A stretch of 64,000 nucleotides of DNA, taken from NCBI RefSeq assembly GCF_013204845.1, contig NZ_JABMKY010000013.1, forward strand, positions 157,557 to 221,556. The letters are read 5' to 3'. Positions 1 to 10,073 of the stretch are shown here, one piece after another. The translations under genes and the position numbers were made by a program. Numbering within the stretch: position 1 is the stretch's first letter; each line of letters opens with the position of its first letter. Below the pieces are notes generated by a model that was given only the letters and a program-made list of their open reading frames with translations, was not told where the DNA came from and did not search any database. This stretch comes from Paenibacillus qinlingensis. Its GTDB lineage: Bacteria > Bacillota > Bacilli > Paenibacillales > NBRC-103111.

Positions 1-3000
1 GTGTCGCCAGTGATTACGAACATTACTGTCTTTGATGTCATTGGAGATGTAGCAGCGGGGACGGCTGGTGCAGCAACCTACGCAAACGCAGCTGAAGTAA
101 CAGCCGCGTTGTTAGCAAGCCATGCGACAGTAACGGCAGATGGCAGTGCGATTACTGTACCGGTAACGGGATGGATGGATAGGGATAGCTACAATTCAGC
201 AGTAGCGGGTAGTTATACATTTACGGCAACGTTAGGGAGTTTGCCGGCTAACACAACCAATTCAACGGGGTTAACGGCGACAGTTGAAGTAGTTGTGTCA
301 CCAGTGATTACCAACATCACAGCATTTGATGCTATTGGGGATGTAGCAGCGGGGAGGGCGGGTGCAGCAACCTACGCAAACGAAAGTGAAGTAACAGCCG
401 CGTTGTTAGCAAGCCATGCTACAGTAACCGCAAACGGCGGTACAATTACGGTGCCGGTAACGGGATGGTTAGATACTGATGGATATAATCCATCAGTAGC
501 AGGCAGCTATACATTCACGGCAACGTTAGGAAGTTTGCCAGCCAACACAACCAATACGGACAACTTAACAGCGAAAGTTGAAGTTGTCATGTCACCAGTG
601 ATTACCAACATCACAGCATTTGATGCTATTGGAGATGTAGCAGCGGGGACGGCTGGTGCAGCAACCTACGCAAACGCAGGTGAAGTAACAGCCGCGTTGT
701 TAGCAAGCCAAGCTACTGTAACCGCAAACGGCGGTACGATCACGGTTCCGGTAACGGGATGGTTGGATACGGACAGTTATAGCCCAGCAGTTGCGGGTAG
801 CTATACATTCACGGCAACGTTAGGAAGTTTGCCGTCAAACACAACCAATACAGGCGGCTTAACGGCGACAGTTGAAGTAGTTGTGTCACCAGTGATTACG
901 AACATTAGTGTCTTTGATGCTGTTGGAGATGTAGCAGCAGGTACAGCGGGTTCAGCCATCTATGCTAATGCAAGTGAAGTAACAGCGGCGTTGTTAGCAA
1001 GCCATGCAACTGTAACCGCAGAAGGCGGCGCGATTACGGTACCGGTAACGGCATGGTTGGATACGGATAGCTACAATTCAGCAGTAGCGGGTAGCTATAC
1101 ATTTACGGCAACGTTAGGAAGTTTGCCGTCAAACATAACCAATACAGGCGGCTTAACGGCGACAGTTGAAGTAGTTGTGTCACCAGTGATTACCAATATC
1201 GCAGCATTTGACGCAATTGGGGATATTTCTGCAGGTGCGGCGGGCACAGCCACCTATGCAAACGCAGGAGAAGTATCGGTAGCGTTGTTAGCAAGCCATG
1301 CTACTGTAACGGCAAGCGGCGGTTCGATTATGGTGCCAGTAACGGGATGGATGGATACGGATAGCTACAATTCAGCAGTAGCGGGTAGCTATACATTTAC
1401 GGCAACGTTAGGGAGTTTGCCGGCTAACACAACGAATACAAGTGGGTTAACAGCGACAGTTGAAGTTGTCATGTCACCAGTGATTACCAATATCACAGCA
1501 TTTGATGCTATTGGGGATGTAGCAGCGGGGAGGGCGGGTGCAGCAACCTACGCAAACGCAGGTGAAGTGGAAACATCGTTGTTAGCAAGCCATGCTACAG
1601 TAACCGCAAACGGCGGTACGATTACAGTGCCAGTAACGGGATGGATGGATAAAGACAGCTATAATCCAGCAGTAGCAGGCAGTTATACATTCACGGCAAC
1701 GTTAGGAAGTTTGCCGGCGAATACAACTAATACAGGCGGCTTAACGGTGACAGTTGAAGTAGTTGTGTCGCCAGTGATTACGAACATTACTGTCTTTGAT
1801 GTTATTGGGGATGTAGCAGCCGGGGCTGCGGGAGCGGCCATATATGCCAACGCAGGTGAAGTGGCATCATCGTTGTTAGCAAGCCATGCGACTGTAACCG
1901 CAAACGGCAGCACCATCACGGTGCCGGTAACGGCATGGTTAGTTACGGACAGTTATAACCCAGCAGTTGCGGGTAGTTATACATTCACGGCAACGTTAGG
2001 AAGTTTGCCGGCTAACACAACAAATACAGGCGGCTTAACAGCGACGGTAGAGGTTGTCGTTGCACCAGTGATTACCAACATCACAGCATTTGATGGTATT
2101 GGGGAAATAGCAGCGGGGACGGCGGGTGTAGCAACCTACGCAAACGCAGGTGAAGTGGCAACAGCGTTGTTAGCGAACCGTACAACAGTAACCGCAAACG
2201 GCGGCACCATCACGGTGCTGGTAACGGCATGGTTAAATACAGACAACTACAACCCGTCAGTAGCAGGCAGCTATACATTCACAGCAGCGCTAGGAAGCCT
2301 GCCAGCTAACACAACTAATACGCATAACTTAACAGCGACAGTCGAAGTCGTTGTAGCAACACCTCCACTTTCGCAAACTGGCGGCGGTGAAGGGAGTGGA
2401 AATACAGCAACACCTATAATCGACAACACAGTAACCTCAACAGATGGTACATTAACGCTCCCTGTTGGTAAAAGAGGTATTGTTAGCTTGGAAGATGAGG
2501 TAATTGTCTCAATTCCGACCGAGGCTACAGACAAAGAGCTACGATTAACGATAGTTAAAGTGTTAGATACACAGCCGCTGCTGACGAATAAAAAAGTTCT
2601 AGCGAGTCCGATTTTTGAAATTTCGAAAAACTTCACTGAGAACTTTAGTAAACCGGTCACACTAACTTTTACATTCGATAAGGCAAAATTGAGTAGTGAA
2701 CAAACGGTAGCTGTATGTTATTTTGATGAAGTGAAGAAAGAGTGGGTCGAAGTTCCTGGCGGTAAGATCAACGGAAATCACATTGTTGTAGAAGTCAATC
2801 ACTTTACAAAATATGGGGTGTTTATTGTGGAGGAAGTGGCAATGGTGCCAACGAATCCAACTATAAACATAAGCGATATTGCTGGACACTGGGCAGAAGC
2901 AAACATCAAGCAAGCAATAAGTAGTGGAATCGTCGATGGTTATCCGGAAGGAAGGTTTGCGCCAGATCAGACAGTAACGCGTGAAGAATTTGCCGTGATG

Positions 3001-3402
3001 CTGATGAATACGTTGAAAATGCAAGGTGAAGGAGCAACACTGACTTTCAAAGATGCAGCGATGATTAGATCTTGGGCGCAGCAAGCAGTTGCGCATGCTG
3101 TACAATCAGGGATTATTCAAGGTTATGAGGATGGCACATTCCGTCCGGACGTAGAAATTATACGCACGGAGATGGCAATGATGATAGCAAAAGCGATGGG
3201 TGAGCAATCATTAGCGGAGAGTATGACAACAGGCTTCACCGATGATATGAATATTCCTGCATGGGCGAAAGCAAGTGTCGCTTACGTGAAACAAACAGGT
3301 GTAATGCAAGGAAAAGGCGATGACCAATTTGCCCCTCAAGACTATGCAACAAGAGCTGAGGCCGTAACGGTACTGTTGAAAATGTTAGCGAATAGCGAAT
3401 AA
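1..3402 (+). CDS. S-layer-type surface protein with eight 98-residue repeats and three SLH domains, 5' end cut by window
   Basis: This is the C-terminal 1133 residues of a surface-anchored protein. The first codon (GTG) is an internal valine of a repeat, so the real start and signal peptide lie upstream of the window. Eight near-identical 294-bp units start at 4, 298, 592, 886, 1180, 1474, 1768 and 2062. Each encodes 98 residues opening with SPVITNI and ending around AGSYTFTATLGSLP, a bacterial Ig-like look. A Gly-rich linker (about 790-800) leads to a beta-rich domain (about 810-940), then three SLH domains (about 955-1010, 1015-1070, 1077-1130; GHWAEANIKQAI, SWAQQAVAHAVQSG and AWAKASVAYVKQTG). 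SLH domains bind pyruvylated secondary wall polymer, so the protein should sit on the cell surface. What the repeats bind cannot be told from sequence. Confidence 0.9.
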   Translation: MSPVITNITVFDVIGDVAAGTAGAATYANAAEVTAALLASHATVTADGSAITVPVTGWMDRDSYNSAVAGSYTFTATLGSLPANTTNSTGLTATVEVVVSPVITNITAFDAIGDVAAGRAGAATYANESEVTAALLASHATVTANGGTITVPVTGWLDTDGYNPSVAGSYTFTATLGSLPANTTNTDNLTAKVEVVMSPVITNITAFDAIGDVAAGTAGAATYANAGEVTAALLASQATVTANGGTITVPVTGWLDTDSYSPAVAGSYTFTATLGSLPSNTTNTGGLTATVEVVVSPVITNISVFDAVGDVAAGTAGSAIYANASEVTAALLASHATVTAEGGAITVPVTAWLDTDSYNSAVAGSYTFTATLGSLPSNITNTGGLTATVEVVVSPVITNIAAFDAIGDISAGAAGTATYANAGEVSVALLASHATVTASGGSIMVPVTGWMDTDSYNSAVAGSYTFTATLGSLPANTTNTSGLTATVEVVMSPVITNITAFDAIGDVAAGRAGAATYANAGEVETSLLASHATVTANGGTITVPVTGWMDKDSYNPAVAGSYTFTATLGSLPANTTNTGGLTVTVEVVVSPVITNITVFDVIGDVAAGAAGAAIYANAGEVASSLLASHATVTANGSTITVPVTAWLVTDSYNPAVAGSYTFTATLGSLPANTTNTGGLTATVEVVVAPVITNITAFDGIGEIAAGTAGVATYANAGEVATALLANRTTVTANGGTITVLVTAWLNTDNYNPSVAGSYTFTAALGSLPANTTNTHNLTATVEVVVATPPLSQTGGGEGSGNTATPIIDNTVTSTDGTLTLPVGKRGIVSLEDEVIVSIPTEATDKELRLTIVKVLDTQPLLTNKKVLASPIFEISKNFTENFSKPVTLTFTFDKAKLSSEQTVAVCYFDEVKKEWVEVPGGKINGNHIVVEVNHFTKYGVFIVEEVAMVPTNPTINISDIAGHWAEANIKQAISSGIVDGYPEGRFAPDQTVTREEFAVMLMNTLKMQGEGATLTFKDAAMIRSWAQQAVAHAVQSGIIQGYEDGTFRPDVEIIRTEMAMMIAKAMGEQSLAESMTTGFTDDMNIPAWAKASVAYVKQTGVMQGKGDDQFAPQDYATRAEAVTVLLKMLANSE

Positions 3403-3443
3403 GAGTAAGTAAGATGCCGAATTTGACATAGCTTGAAAATATG

Positions 3444-3477
3444 AAACCGATGCTCTTTGAGGAGCATCGGTTTTGTT
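3444..3477 (+). terminator. Rho-independent terminator of the surface-protein gene
   Basis: A perfect stem (ACCGATGCTC at 3446-3455 pairing with GAGCATCGGT at 3462-3471, extendable by two A-T pairs) has a 6-nt loop and is followed by TTTTGTT. It lies 40 bp after the stop codon. Confidence 0.85.
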
Positions 3478-3568
3478 ATGCTTCGTCTTATTATATTTTA
3501 TTTAATTTTATTTTATTGGACTTTTTTCACACGAAGTCATAATCGTTTTACCTGTTCGTATTACCAAA

Positions 3569-3588
3569 ATATGACTAACATATGACTA
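3569..3588. promoter_or_regulatory. Helically phased direct repeat upstream of the efflux operon
   Basis: The 9-mer ATATGACTA occurs at 3569-3577 and again at 3580-3588, an 11-bp period. A TATAAT hexamer follows at 3619-3624. Direct repeats one helical turn apart are typical of response-regulator sites; that this is such a site is inference. The rest of the 3478-3751 gap is AT-rich with nothing else I can name. Confidence 0.3.
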
Positions 3589-3751
3589 TGCTCACCTGTT
3601 TTTATCAAGTTGAAAAGCTATAATAAATCCTGATCGAGAAAACATAGAATTGTCAATTTTAGTATATTTATTGTCAATTAATCCCAAGTATGATGAAAGA
3701 GTGAGTAGTAAGAATGTAAGGACTAAAGCTGGTGATAGGGGAGAAGTGAGA

Positions 3752-6700
3752 ATGTCCAAGTTAACTGAGTTTTCAATGAAAAATGTGGCAGCGATTTTCA
3801 TCGTCATGCTGCTGTTGGTTGTAGGAGGAACCTATTCTACTACCACATTAAAGGTAGAAAGTATGCCTGACATTACATTTCCGGTTGTCATTATTAGCAC
3901 GACTTACGTAGCACCTCCGAAGGATGTTCTTGATGAAATTACGAAGCCATTAGAGAAGGCCGTTGCCGGGTTGGATGGACTCAAAACCCTAAGCTCTGGA
4001 TCACAAGACAATTACTCACAGATTATCTTGGAATTAGACCAAGATAAGAAACCAGAAGATGTTAAGAAAGATGTGGAGAGCTTGATTTCGAATGTTAAGC
4101 TGCCACAAGGCTCTGAGAAGCCTAAAGTGTTAACAGCTGGTTTTGCTTCAGATCCTGTCTATTATTTGGCGGTTTACGGTGAGGCAGGGATGAATCAAAC
4201 TGAGCTGGATAAAGCCTACAAAGATACAATTCTTCCGGGTTTTAATGGGCTCAAGGGAATCGACCATGTAGACTCTGTAGGTAATCAGGATGCTGTTCTT
4301 ACTATTAAGCTTGATGCGCCTGCGATAAACAATTATGGTTTAACACCATCTGATGTTTCAAGCTTGATTAAAGCCTCATTGGTATCTAGCCCGGCAGGTA
4401 CGGTAGATTTCAATGGAAACACGCAAATGGTTCGAGTCAAAGGTGAAATGGATACGATTTATAACTTGGATAATTTGAAAATCACAACAAGTACAGGCGA
4501 CACATTGCTTCTCAAACAAATTGCCAAAGTTGAAGCAATCAGCGAGTCCAAGTTCATTGCAAGATTAGATGATCTGCCAGCCATCGGCGTATTGCTGTAC
4601 AAAACGAAGGCCGCGAACGCTGTTGAATTTGCAGATAGTGCTGATAAGTTGATGACAGACTGGGGCCAAACGCTGCCAGGCGTGAAATTCCACAAAATCT
4701 ACAATTCGGCCAACGATATTAAAGATTCCATCCACGGAATGGTGCAAGAAGGTGGTTTAGGTGCCATACTTGCTTCCTTAATGATTTTGCTTTTCCTGCG
4801 TAATGCTCGTATGACAATCATTGTACTCGTGTCAATTCCTCTTTCGATTCTTGTAACCTTATTATTTATGGGCCCGCTAGGCATTTCTTTAAATATCATG
4901 ACATTAGGTGGAATGGCCATTGCAGTCGGGCGTGTAGTGGACGATAGTATCGTCGTTATTGAGAATATTTATAGTCAGCTTCAGAAAGCGCAAGATCGCA
5001 ATGAATCTGTTATTAAATTAGCAACAAAACAGGTTTCAAGTGCAATTACCTCTTCAACCATTACAACAGTTGGTGTATTTGGTCCTATTGGATTCGTAAG
5101 TGGGGTTGTTGGTGAAGTATTCCGTCCTTTTGCCATAACACTTGTTGTAGCTTTAATGTCATCATTACTCGTTGCTTTAACCGTAATTCCGATGCTAGCG
5201 AAGATTATGGTGCTTAAAAGCAAGAAACTTACAAGTCACGACGAGAATCACGTTGGGCCTATGGGAGTGAAATATAAGAAAGCACTTATCTGGTCGTTAA
5301 ATAACCGTATCAAGACACTATTGCTAGCTGGCGTTGCCCTTGTTATCTCGATCATCATTACAGTACCTAATTTAGCTGTGGCTTTTATGCCGGATAGTGA
5401 AGCCGTCAAACAAGGTGTTATTGAGATTAAAATGCCGCGAGAAACATCCATTGAGATGATGAATGAGATGTCCAAGGAACTTGAAAAAGATTTGAAATTA
5501 CACACTGACAAAGCAGGCCAACCTGCATTCAAGTACATCGAATCACTGGTTGGATATAACCAAAGCAGCGATCGCTATGCGTATCGAGCAATGATGTTCT
5601 TCGAGCTAACAGCTGAAACCGATGCGACTGAGGGTGTCAAAACGTATAAGGAAGACATGTTGAAACTGATGCCAGACGGATCAGATGTGAATATTACACT
5701 GTTTACAGGAGGACCTCCTACGGCAACAGGAGCTGACTTCTCATATTCCCTTAAAGGGGATGACCAGCTTTACCTGAAGCAAGCTTCCCAGTTGGTCAAA
5801 GATAAAATGAAGGAATTCCCTGAGTTGAATGACATTAAAGACAGCTTGAGTGATTCCAAAACGGAAGTCGAGATTGTCGTAAATCAAAACAAAGCACGAT
5901 TGTATGGTCTCTCAAGTGCTCAAATTTTGCAAGCAGTCAACGCCTGGATATCAGAAGAGAAGTTAGGTGACTTGAAATTTAATAACATCACTTACGCCAC
6001 GAAAGTGATGTTGAATCCAATGTACAAAAACTCCGTGGATAAATTGGGTACTTTCTTAATCAAGACGCCTACTGGCCAAACCATACAGTTAAATGAAGTA
6101 GCTCGTGTCGAACAGATTGAGGCACCAAACAGCATTAGTCGCGAAGATCAAGAACAAATCGTGAGTGTAAGAGCCAAAATTGATGCTACGGATAAAGGCG
6201 GCGTCAGCAAGAAAATTACGGAAGAACTGGCTAAGTTAGAACTGCCTTCTGGCGTCACCCGTGAAGTAAAGGGTGTATCCGACGATATTCAAAAAAGTTT
6301 TATGCAAATGTTTATGGCCATTATTGCCTCTATCTTCATTGTGTACATCGTCATGGTTATCGCCTTTGGTAACGCCAGGGCACCACTTGCTATTCTGTTT
6401 TCACTGCCGCTAGCAGCTATTGGAGGCCTCTTAGGACTACTAATAACGGGCGAATCGATCAATGTAACGTCACTCATCGGCTTTCTCATGCTGATCGGTA
6501 TCGTTGTAACCAATGCGATTGTACTTGTAGACCGCGTGCAGCAGCTGAGAGAGCAAGATTATTCTATTCGTGACTCACTAATAGAAGCGGGAATTACGAG
6601 GTTAAGACCTATTATCATGACGGCAGGAGCAACAATACTTGCGCTGATGCCTTTAGGACTCGGATTATCCAAAGGAACGATCATTTCCAAAGGTTTGGCC

Positions 6701-6859
6701 GTTGTAGTTATTGGCGGTCTTACAACTTCTACGCTGCTTACGCTCGTAATCGTGCCTATTATGTATGAGATTCTATTTAAGAAAAGAGAAGGCGGCTTCT
6801 TCCGTAGAAAACGAAAGTTGACTACCAATCCATCAGAACAAGTAGCATCTGCACGTTAA
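3752..6859 (+). CDS. RND-family efflux permease, SwrC/YerP-like
   Basis: An inner-membrane proton-driven exporter of the HAE group, about 1035 residues, the usual length for Gram-positive RND pumps such as Bacillus SwrC/YerP (surfactin resistance). I place the start at ATG 3752, 8 bp after AGGGGAG; the frame stays open to an ATG at 3650 without a good ribosome site. The N-terminus has TM1 followed by ESMPDITFPVV, a family hallmark. TM4 carries VVDDSIVVIENI near residue 395, the proton-relay aspartates. The TM10 counterpart reads IGIVVTNAIVLVDRV near 915, with Thr where AcrB has its essential Lys. It leads an operon with the adaptor (26 bp on) and a secreted protein. The substrate is unknown. 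Confidence 0.9.
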   Translation: MSKLTEFSMKNVAAIFIVMLLLVVGGTYSTTTLKVESMPDITFPVVIISTTYVAPPKDVLDEITKPLEKAVAGLDGLKTLSSGSQDNYSQIILELDQDKKPEDVKKDVESLISNVKLPQGSEKPKVLTAGFASDPVYYLAVYGEAGMNQTELDKAYKDTILPGFNGLKGIDHVDSVGNQDAVLTIKLDAPAINNYGLTPSDVSSLIKASLVSSPAGTVDFNGNTQMVRVKGEMDTIYNLDNLKITTSTGDTLLLKQIAKVEAISESKFIARLDDLPAIGVLLYKTKAANAVEFADSADKLMTDWGQTLPGVKFHKIYNSANDIKDSIHGMVQEGGLGAILASLMILLFLRNARMTIIVLVSIPLSILVTLLFMGPLGISLNIMTLGGMAIAVGRVVDDSIVVIENIYSQLQKAQDRNESVIKLATKQVSSAITSSTITTVGVFGPIGFVSGVVGEVFRPFAITLVVALMSSLLVALTVIPMLAKIMVLKSKKLTSHDENHVGPMGVKYKKALIWSLNNRIKTLLLAGVALVISIIITVPNLAVAFMPDSEAVKQGVIEIKMPRETSIEMMNEMSKELEKDLKLHTDKAGQPAFKYIESLVGYNQSSDRYAYRAMMFFELTAETDATEGVKTYKEDMLKLMPDGSDVNITLFTGGPPTATGADFSYSLKGDDQLYLKQASQLVKDKMKEFPELNDIKDSLSDSKTEVEIVVNQNKARLYGLSSAQILQAVNAWISEEKLGDLKFNNITYATKVMLNPMYKNSVDKLGTFLIKTPTGQTIQLNEVARVEQIEAPNSISREDQEQIVSVRAKIDATDKGGVSKKITEELAKLELPSGVTREVKGVSDDIQKSFMQMFMAIIASIFIVYIVMVIAFGNARAPLAILFSLPLAAIGGLLGLLITGESINVTSLIGFLMLIGIVVTNAIVLVDRVQQLREQDYSIRDSLIEAGITRLRPIIMTAGATILALMPLGLGLSKGTIISKGLAVVVIGGLTTSTLLTLVIVPIMYEILFKKREGGFFRRKRKLTTNPSEQVASAR

Positions 6860-6885
6860 TCATCTATATCGGGGAAAAGGGGAAA

Positions 6886-8145
6886 ATGAATATGAAACGT
6901 CAGCTGTTTATGATCAAACAGAGCACCAAGATATTCGGTGTCCTCGCGCTAAGCGCGGCGATTGCCGTAGGATGTTCCGCATCACCAGCAGTAAGCCCTG
7001 CAGCAACAACTGCTGCCCAGCAAGGGGATAAAGTTGTAAAAACGGCAAAAATCACGAAGCAAAAGATCGGTGAACCAGTAGAGCAAGTGGGTGATGTCGT
7101 ATCATCCGTTCAATTAGATATCATCGCCAAGTCTGGTGGTGAAGTCATTGAAATCCTGAAAAAACGTGGAGATATGGTTGAAAAGGGTGATGTGCTTTTA
7201 CGATTGGATCCGACAGATGTGCTGATACAAAAGGATTTGAATGCAGTGAGTATCAAAGGAGCACAGGCTGGACTAATGGAGGCAAAGCAGAAGACTTCGA
7301 ACGGGATTGAAGATGCCAAAGATGGTGTTTCTAAATTGGAAACCGCCGTTAGTGATCTAGAGAAAGCCTACAACACGGCTCGTAATGAATATGATCTAGG
7401 AACAGCTACCAAATCTCAATTAGAGAAGGCGGAAACGGCGCTTAATAATACAAAGAAAGATTTAGCCAGCGCACGTAGATCACTAAAGACATTACAAGAG
7501 ACGAATTCGTTGGCACAAGTGGAGTCCAGTTTGGAATCAGCGCAAGTAAACGCCAAGAATATCGAGAGGTCCCTCAGCAATCTTGAAGTAAAAGCACCTG
7601 CCTCTGGTAGGCTGACAGATCTTAATGTTACAGTCGGTCAGACCCTAGCGCCAGGTGGTCGCGTAGGGGAAGTTCAGCAGACAAACCCAGTTAAAATCAA
7701 ATCTCAACTTAGCGAAGAGTCAGCTAATCTTGTAAGAGGTAAGAGTGAATTGACTTTCTACATTCCTGGCGTAACGACGAAAGCCGGAGCCAAAGTAACC
7801 TATTTATCGGATGTTATTAATGGACAATCCAAAGCTTATGATTTGGAATTGGAAGTTCCGAACCCGGATGGCAAGCTGAAACCAGGATCTAAGGCACAAG
7901 TGGAACTAACCAAAGATGATGAACAAAACGTGCCTGTCATTCCAAGCCTTAGCATTGTTCGCGAAGGTGGTAATAACTTTGTATATGTCGTAAGTGGCGA
8001 TAAGGTACAGAAGCGTAAACTTGAACTTGGTCGATTGAATGAGACGAATCAGGAAGTTATTTCTGGGGTCAAAGAAGGAGAGCTTCTGGTCATTTCCGGA
8101 CAACATCAACTGAAAGATCAAGACACGGTCAAAGTGAGCAACTAA
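6886..8145 (+). CDS. RND efflux membrane-fusion adaptor lipoprotein
   Basis: HlyD/AcrA-type adaptor of 419 residues that should work with the pump just upstream. A hydrophobic leader ends in AIAVGC, read as a lipobox that would anchor the protein to the outer face of the membrane. A split lipoyl-like domain follows (AKSGGEVIEILKKRGDMVEK near 85-105, and LEVKAPASGRL near 240), with a long coiled-coil hairpin between (about 115-225). A C-terminal beta-barrel/membrane-proximal region completes the family architecture. An in-frame ATG at 6892 is better spaced from AGGGG (6878-6882), so the start may be two codons later. In a single-membrane cell the adaptor presumably stabilises the pump or hands on substrate without an outer-membrane channel. 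Confidence 0.88.
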   Translation: MNMKRQLFMIKQSTKIFGVLALSAAIAVGCSASPAVSPAATTAAQQGDKVVKTAKITKQKIGEPVEQVGDVVSSVQLDIIAKSGGEVIEILKKRGDMVEKGDVLLRLDPTDVLIQKDLNAVSIKGAQAGLMEAKQKTSNGIEDAKDGVSKLETAVSDLEKAYNTARNEYDLGTATKSQLEKAETALNNTKKDLASARRSLKTLQETNSLAQVESSLESAQVNAKNIERSLSNLEVKAPASGRLTDLNVTVGQTLAPGGRVGEVQQTNPVKIKSQLSEESANLVRGKSELTFYIPGVTTKAGAKVTYLSDVINGQSKAYDLELEVPNPDGKLKPGSKAQVELTKDDEQNVPVIPSLSIVREGGNNFVYVVSGDKVQKRKLELGRLNETNQEVISGVKEGELLVISGQHQLKDQDTVKVSN

Positions 8146-8172
8146 CCTAATTTTTTGAAGGAGGAGAAATAA

Positions 8173-9924
8173 GTGAATATGAAGATGAAAAGATCTCTGG
8201 CTACTCTCGTTCTATCAGCTGTACTTTTATCTGCGGCATCTTTGCCTGCTTGGGCTGCAGATGGTCAGAACTTGGAAGCACTAACTGCCACAAGTACCAA
8301 TGTTAGCTACGCGCTTTCAAATAAAATTGAAATTGAAATCAAAAGTATGCTAAATGAGCACGAATCGGATCGGGCGAAGTTAGGCACAGTCATTCGAATG
8401 AGAAATACAAGTGATAAAATTACGCGTGTACCTGACTTTGAGCTGCGGGTTATGATGGCAGATGGTATCGAATATACCCTGCAGCCTAGTGCCAAAAATC
8501 CGAAATCTATTCAGCCCAAGAGTCAGTTGGAGCTCAGCTACTTGTCGATAGTTGATCGCAGTGACGATGTTGATCTAACGAGCCTCAACTTTATAGATGT
8601 GAATATGGACGTGTATCCGAAGGAAGAAACAACACTGCTTACTATCCCTGTTGCTGCTGGTATGGTATGGAACGGCAGTGACAGTACAATAATAAATTCA
8701 TCCGCGATTCTAAAATGGGGAGAAGCATTTACTTTACCTTCTTTGCGCTCGCCACTTGGCTTCATTCCTGTAGACATTCATAAAGAAATTACAGTCAAAG
8801 GCGTTTCTACGGTTGTTCAAATTCAAGTTGTAAATCCAACGAAAGAGCGTCAGACAGTACCTAATTTTGGAATCGATGGAAAGTCAGAAAGCAAGGTTTA
8901 TTCCGGTAGTCGTGCCGAATCTGCGGTTACGCTTGATCCAGGTGAGAAGAAATATATCCATATCGTCATTCCAACAGACTTGGATACGGAATTCACCAGC
9001 TTGAATGTGGCGACACCGGAGAGTTTTGCCGTTGCGACGGGTGATGGTAAGTTCCTTGAAGATACTTATCGGGTAGGTCGTGTCAATATTCTTCTCCCAA
9101 CAGGAGCTGCGACGCAGGGAGTCATCCCTGCCCCGGAATATACGTTAGGTACGCCAGTTAGACTAGATTCAACGAATAAATTCGTTCCGTCCAATGTCGA
9201 TGTTTCTTTGGTTGAATTACACGTAACAAGTAATGAAGACGATGGATTCAATACCGCAGTAGCCAAGTTTAAATTGACGAACAACAGTGATCGTCCGATC
9301 CCAATTCCGGCGATTCAAACGGAGCTTGTTAGTATAGACGGTTATGCTTACGGGGGAAGAAGGCAAGAAGCTACAGCACTAAGTGTTGTTCCTAATGCTT
9401 CCTATGTGGTTAGCTATTCCTATGCACTTCCTGCTTCTGAGACGGGGGAAGGTTTGAAAATGAATCTCTACAGCCAACAATTCAATGGAGGATTATCGTA
9501 TAAATCACTTCTTGCCACGGCAAAGGTACCTGTTCAGAAGAATGATGCGACGAGTAAAATACTAAACGTGTTCCCCTATGAAATTACGATCAAAGATTGG
9601 ACGATTTCAGCTATTTACCAAGCCAATATGAGCTATGATTATAAGCTAAAGCTTGATTTGAGCATAAAGCCAGATAAGAAGGTTACGGTTGATAAGTTTA
9701 ACAGTAAGCTCTCATTCGAATTATTCGATAATGTCGGAAATCCAGTTGGAAAAGCCGTTGAATCCTTATCAGGTGAAGGCCGTTTGTACAATGGCACCAA
9801 CACAATAGATTTAAATGCGAGATCCAATCAACTTGATTTCCCGATTCAGGTCAAAGTATTTGAGATTTTCACGAATGAATATGGTGAATCCGTAAAGCGG
9901 CTGTTGACCACTTTCAAACAATAG
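8173..9924 (+). CDS. Exported protein of unknown function in the RND operon
   Basis: 583 residues, not recognised. The GTG start at 8173 sits 6 bp after AAGGAGGAG. A basic N-terminus (MNMKMKRS) and a hydrophobic stretch ending LPAWAAD indicate a Sec signal peptide cut after about residue 28. The mature part is rich in beta-type segments, without cysteines or transmembrane helices. It has several stretches of the form NTSDKITRVPDFELRVMM or NNSDRPIPIPAIQTEL, which resemble repeated immunoglobulin-like or DUF4352-like sandwiches. It starts 27 bp after the adaptor stop and is followed by the operon terminator, so it is probably made together with the pump. An accessory role for the pump outside the membrane is inference from position only. 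Confidence 0.75.
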   Translation: MNMKMKRSLATLVLSAVLLSAASLPAWAADGQNLEALTATSTNVSYALSNKIEIEIKSMLNEHESDRAKLGTVIRMRNTSDKITRVPDFELRVMMADGIEYTLQPSAKNPKSIQPKSQLELSYLSIVDRSDDVDLTSLNFIDVNMDVYPKEETTLLTIPVAAGMVWNGSDSTIINSSAILKWGEAFTLPSLRSPLGFIPVDIHKEITVKGVSTVVQIQVVNPTKERQTVPNFGIDGKSESKVYSGSRAESAVTLDPGEKKYIHIVIPTDLDTEFTSLNVATPESFAVATGDGKFLEDTYRVGRVNILLPTGAATQGVIPAPEYTLGTPVRLDSTNKFVPSNVDVSLVELHVTSNEDDGFNTAVAKFKLTNNSDRPIPIPAIQTELVSIDGYAYGGRRQEATALSVVPNASYVVSYSYALPASETGEGLKMNLYSQQFNGGLSYKSLLATAKVPVQKNDATSKILNVFPYEITIKDWTISAIYQANMSYDYKLKLDLSIKPDKKVTVDKFNSKLSFELFDNVGNPVGKAVESLSGEGRLYNGTNTIDLNARSNQLDFPIQVKVFEIFTNEYGESVKRLLTTFKQ

Positions 9925-9935
9925 TTAGATGGATA

Positions 9936-9977
9936 AGACCGATGTCTCCTTAACTTGGGAACATCGGTTTTGTTTTG
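9936..9977 (+). terminator. Terminator of the efflux operon
   Basis: ACCGATGT (9938-9945) pairs with ACATCGGT (9961-9968), with additional inner pairs, followed by TTTGTTTTG. The outer stem is the same ACCGATG sequence as in the terminator at 3444. Confidence 0.8.
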
Positions 9978-10021
9978 TTTTGGCTCTGTAACTAAAAAAT
10001 TAGCGGGAATGCGATTAATGT

Positions 10022-10030
10022 TGTTATAAT
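10022..10030 (+). promoter_or_regulatory. Extended -10 promoter element for the two-component operon
   Basis: TGTTATAAT fits the TGnTATAAT extended -10 form and lies 44 bp before the kinase start. I see no convincing -35 at 16-18 bp, which extended -10 promoters can do without. Confidence 0.4.
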
Positions 10031-10073
10031 ATCGTTTAAGGCTCGGTCACTTATGAATAAAGGGGTAAATGAG

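Noticed and set aside
2271..3105. Minus-strand open frames opposite the surface-protein gene
   Set aside because: They follow the repeat structure and codon bias of the plus-strand gene and have no ribosome sites.
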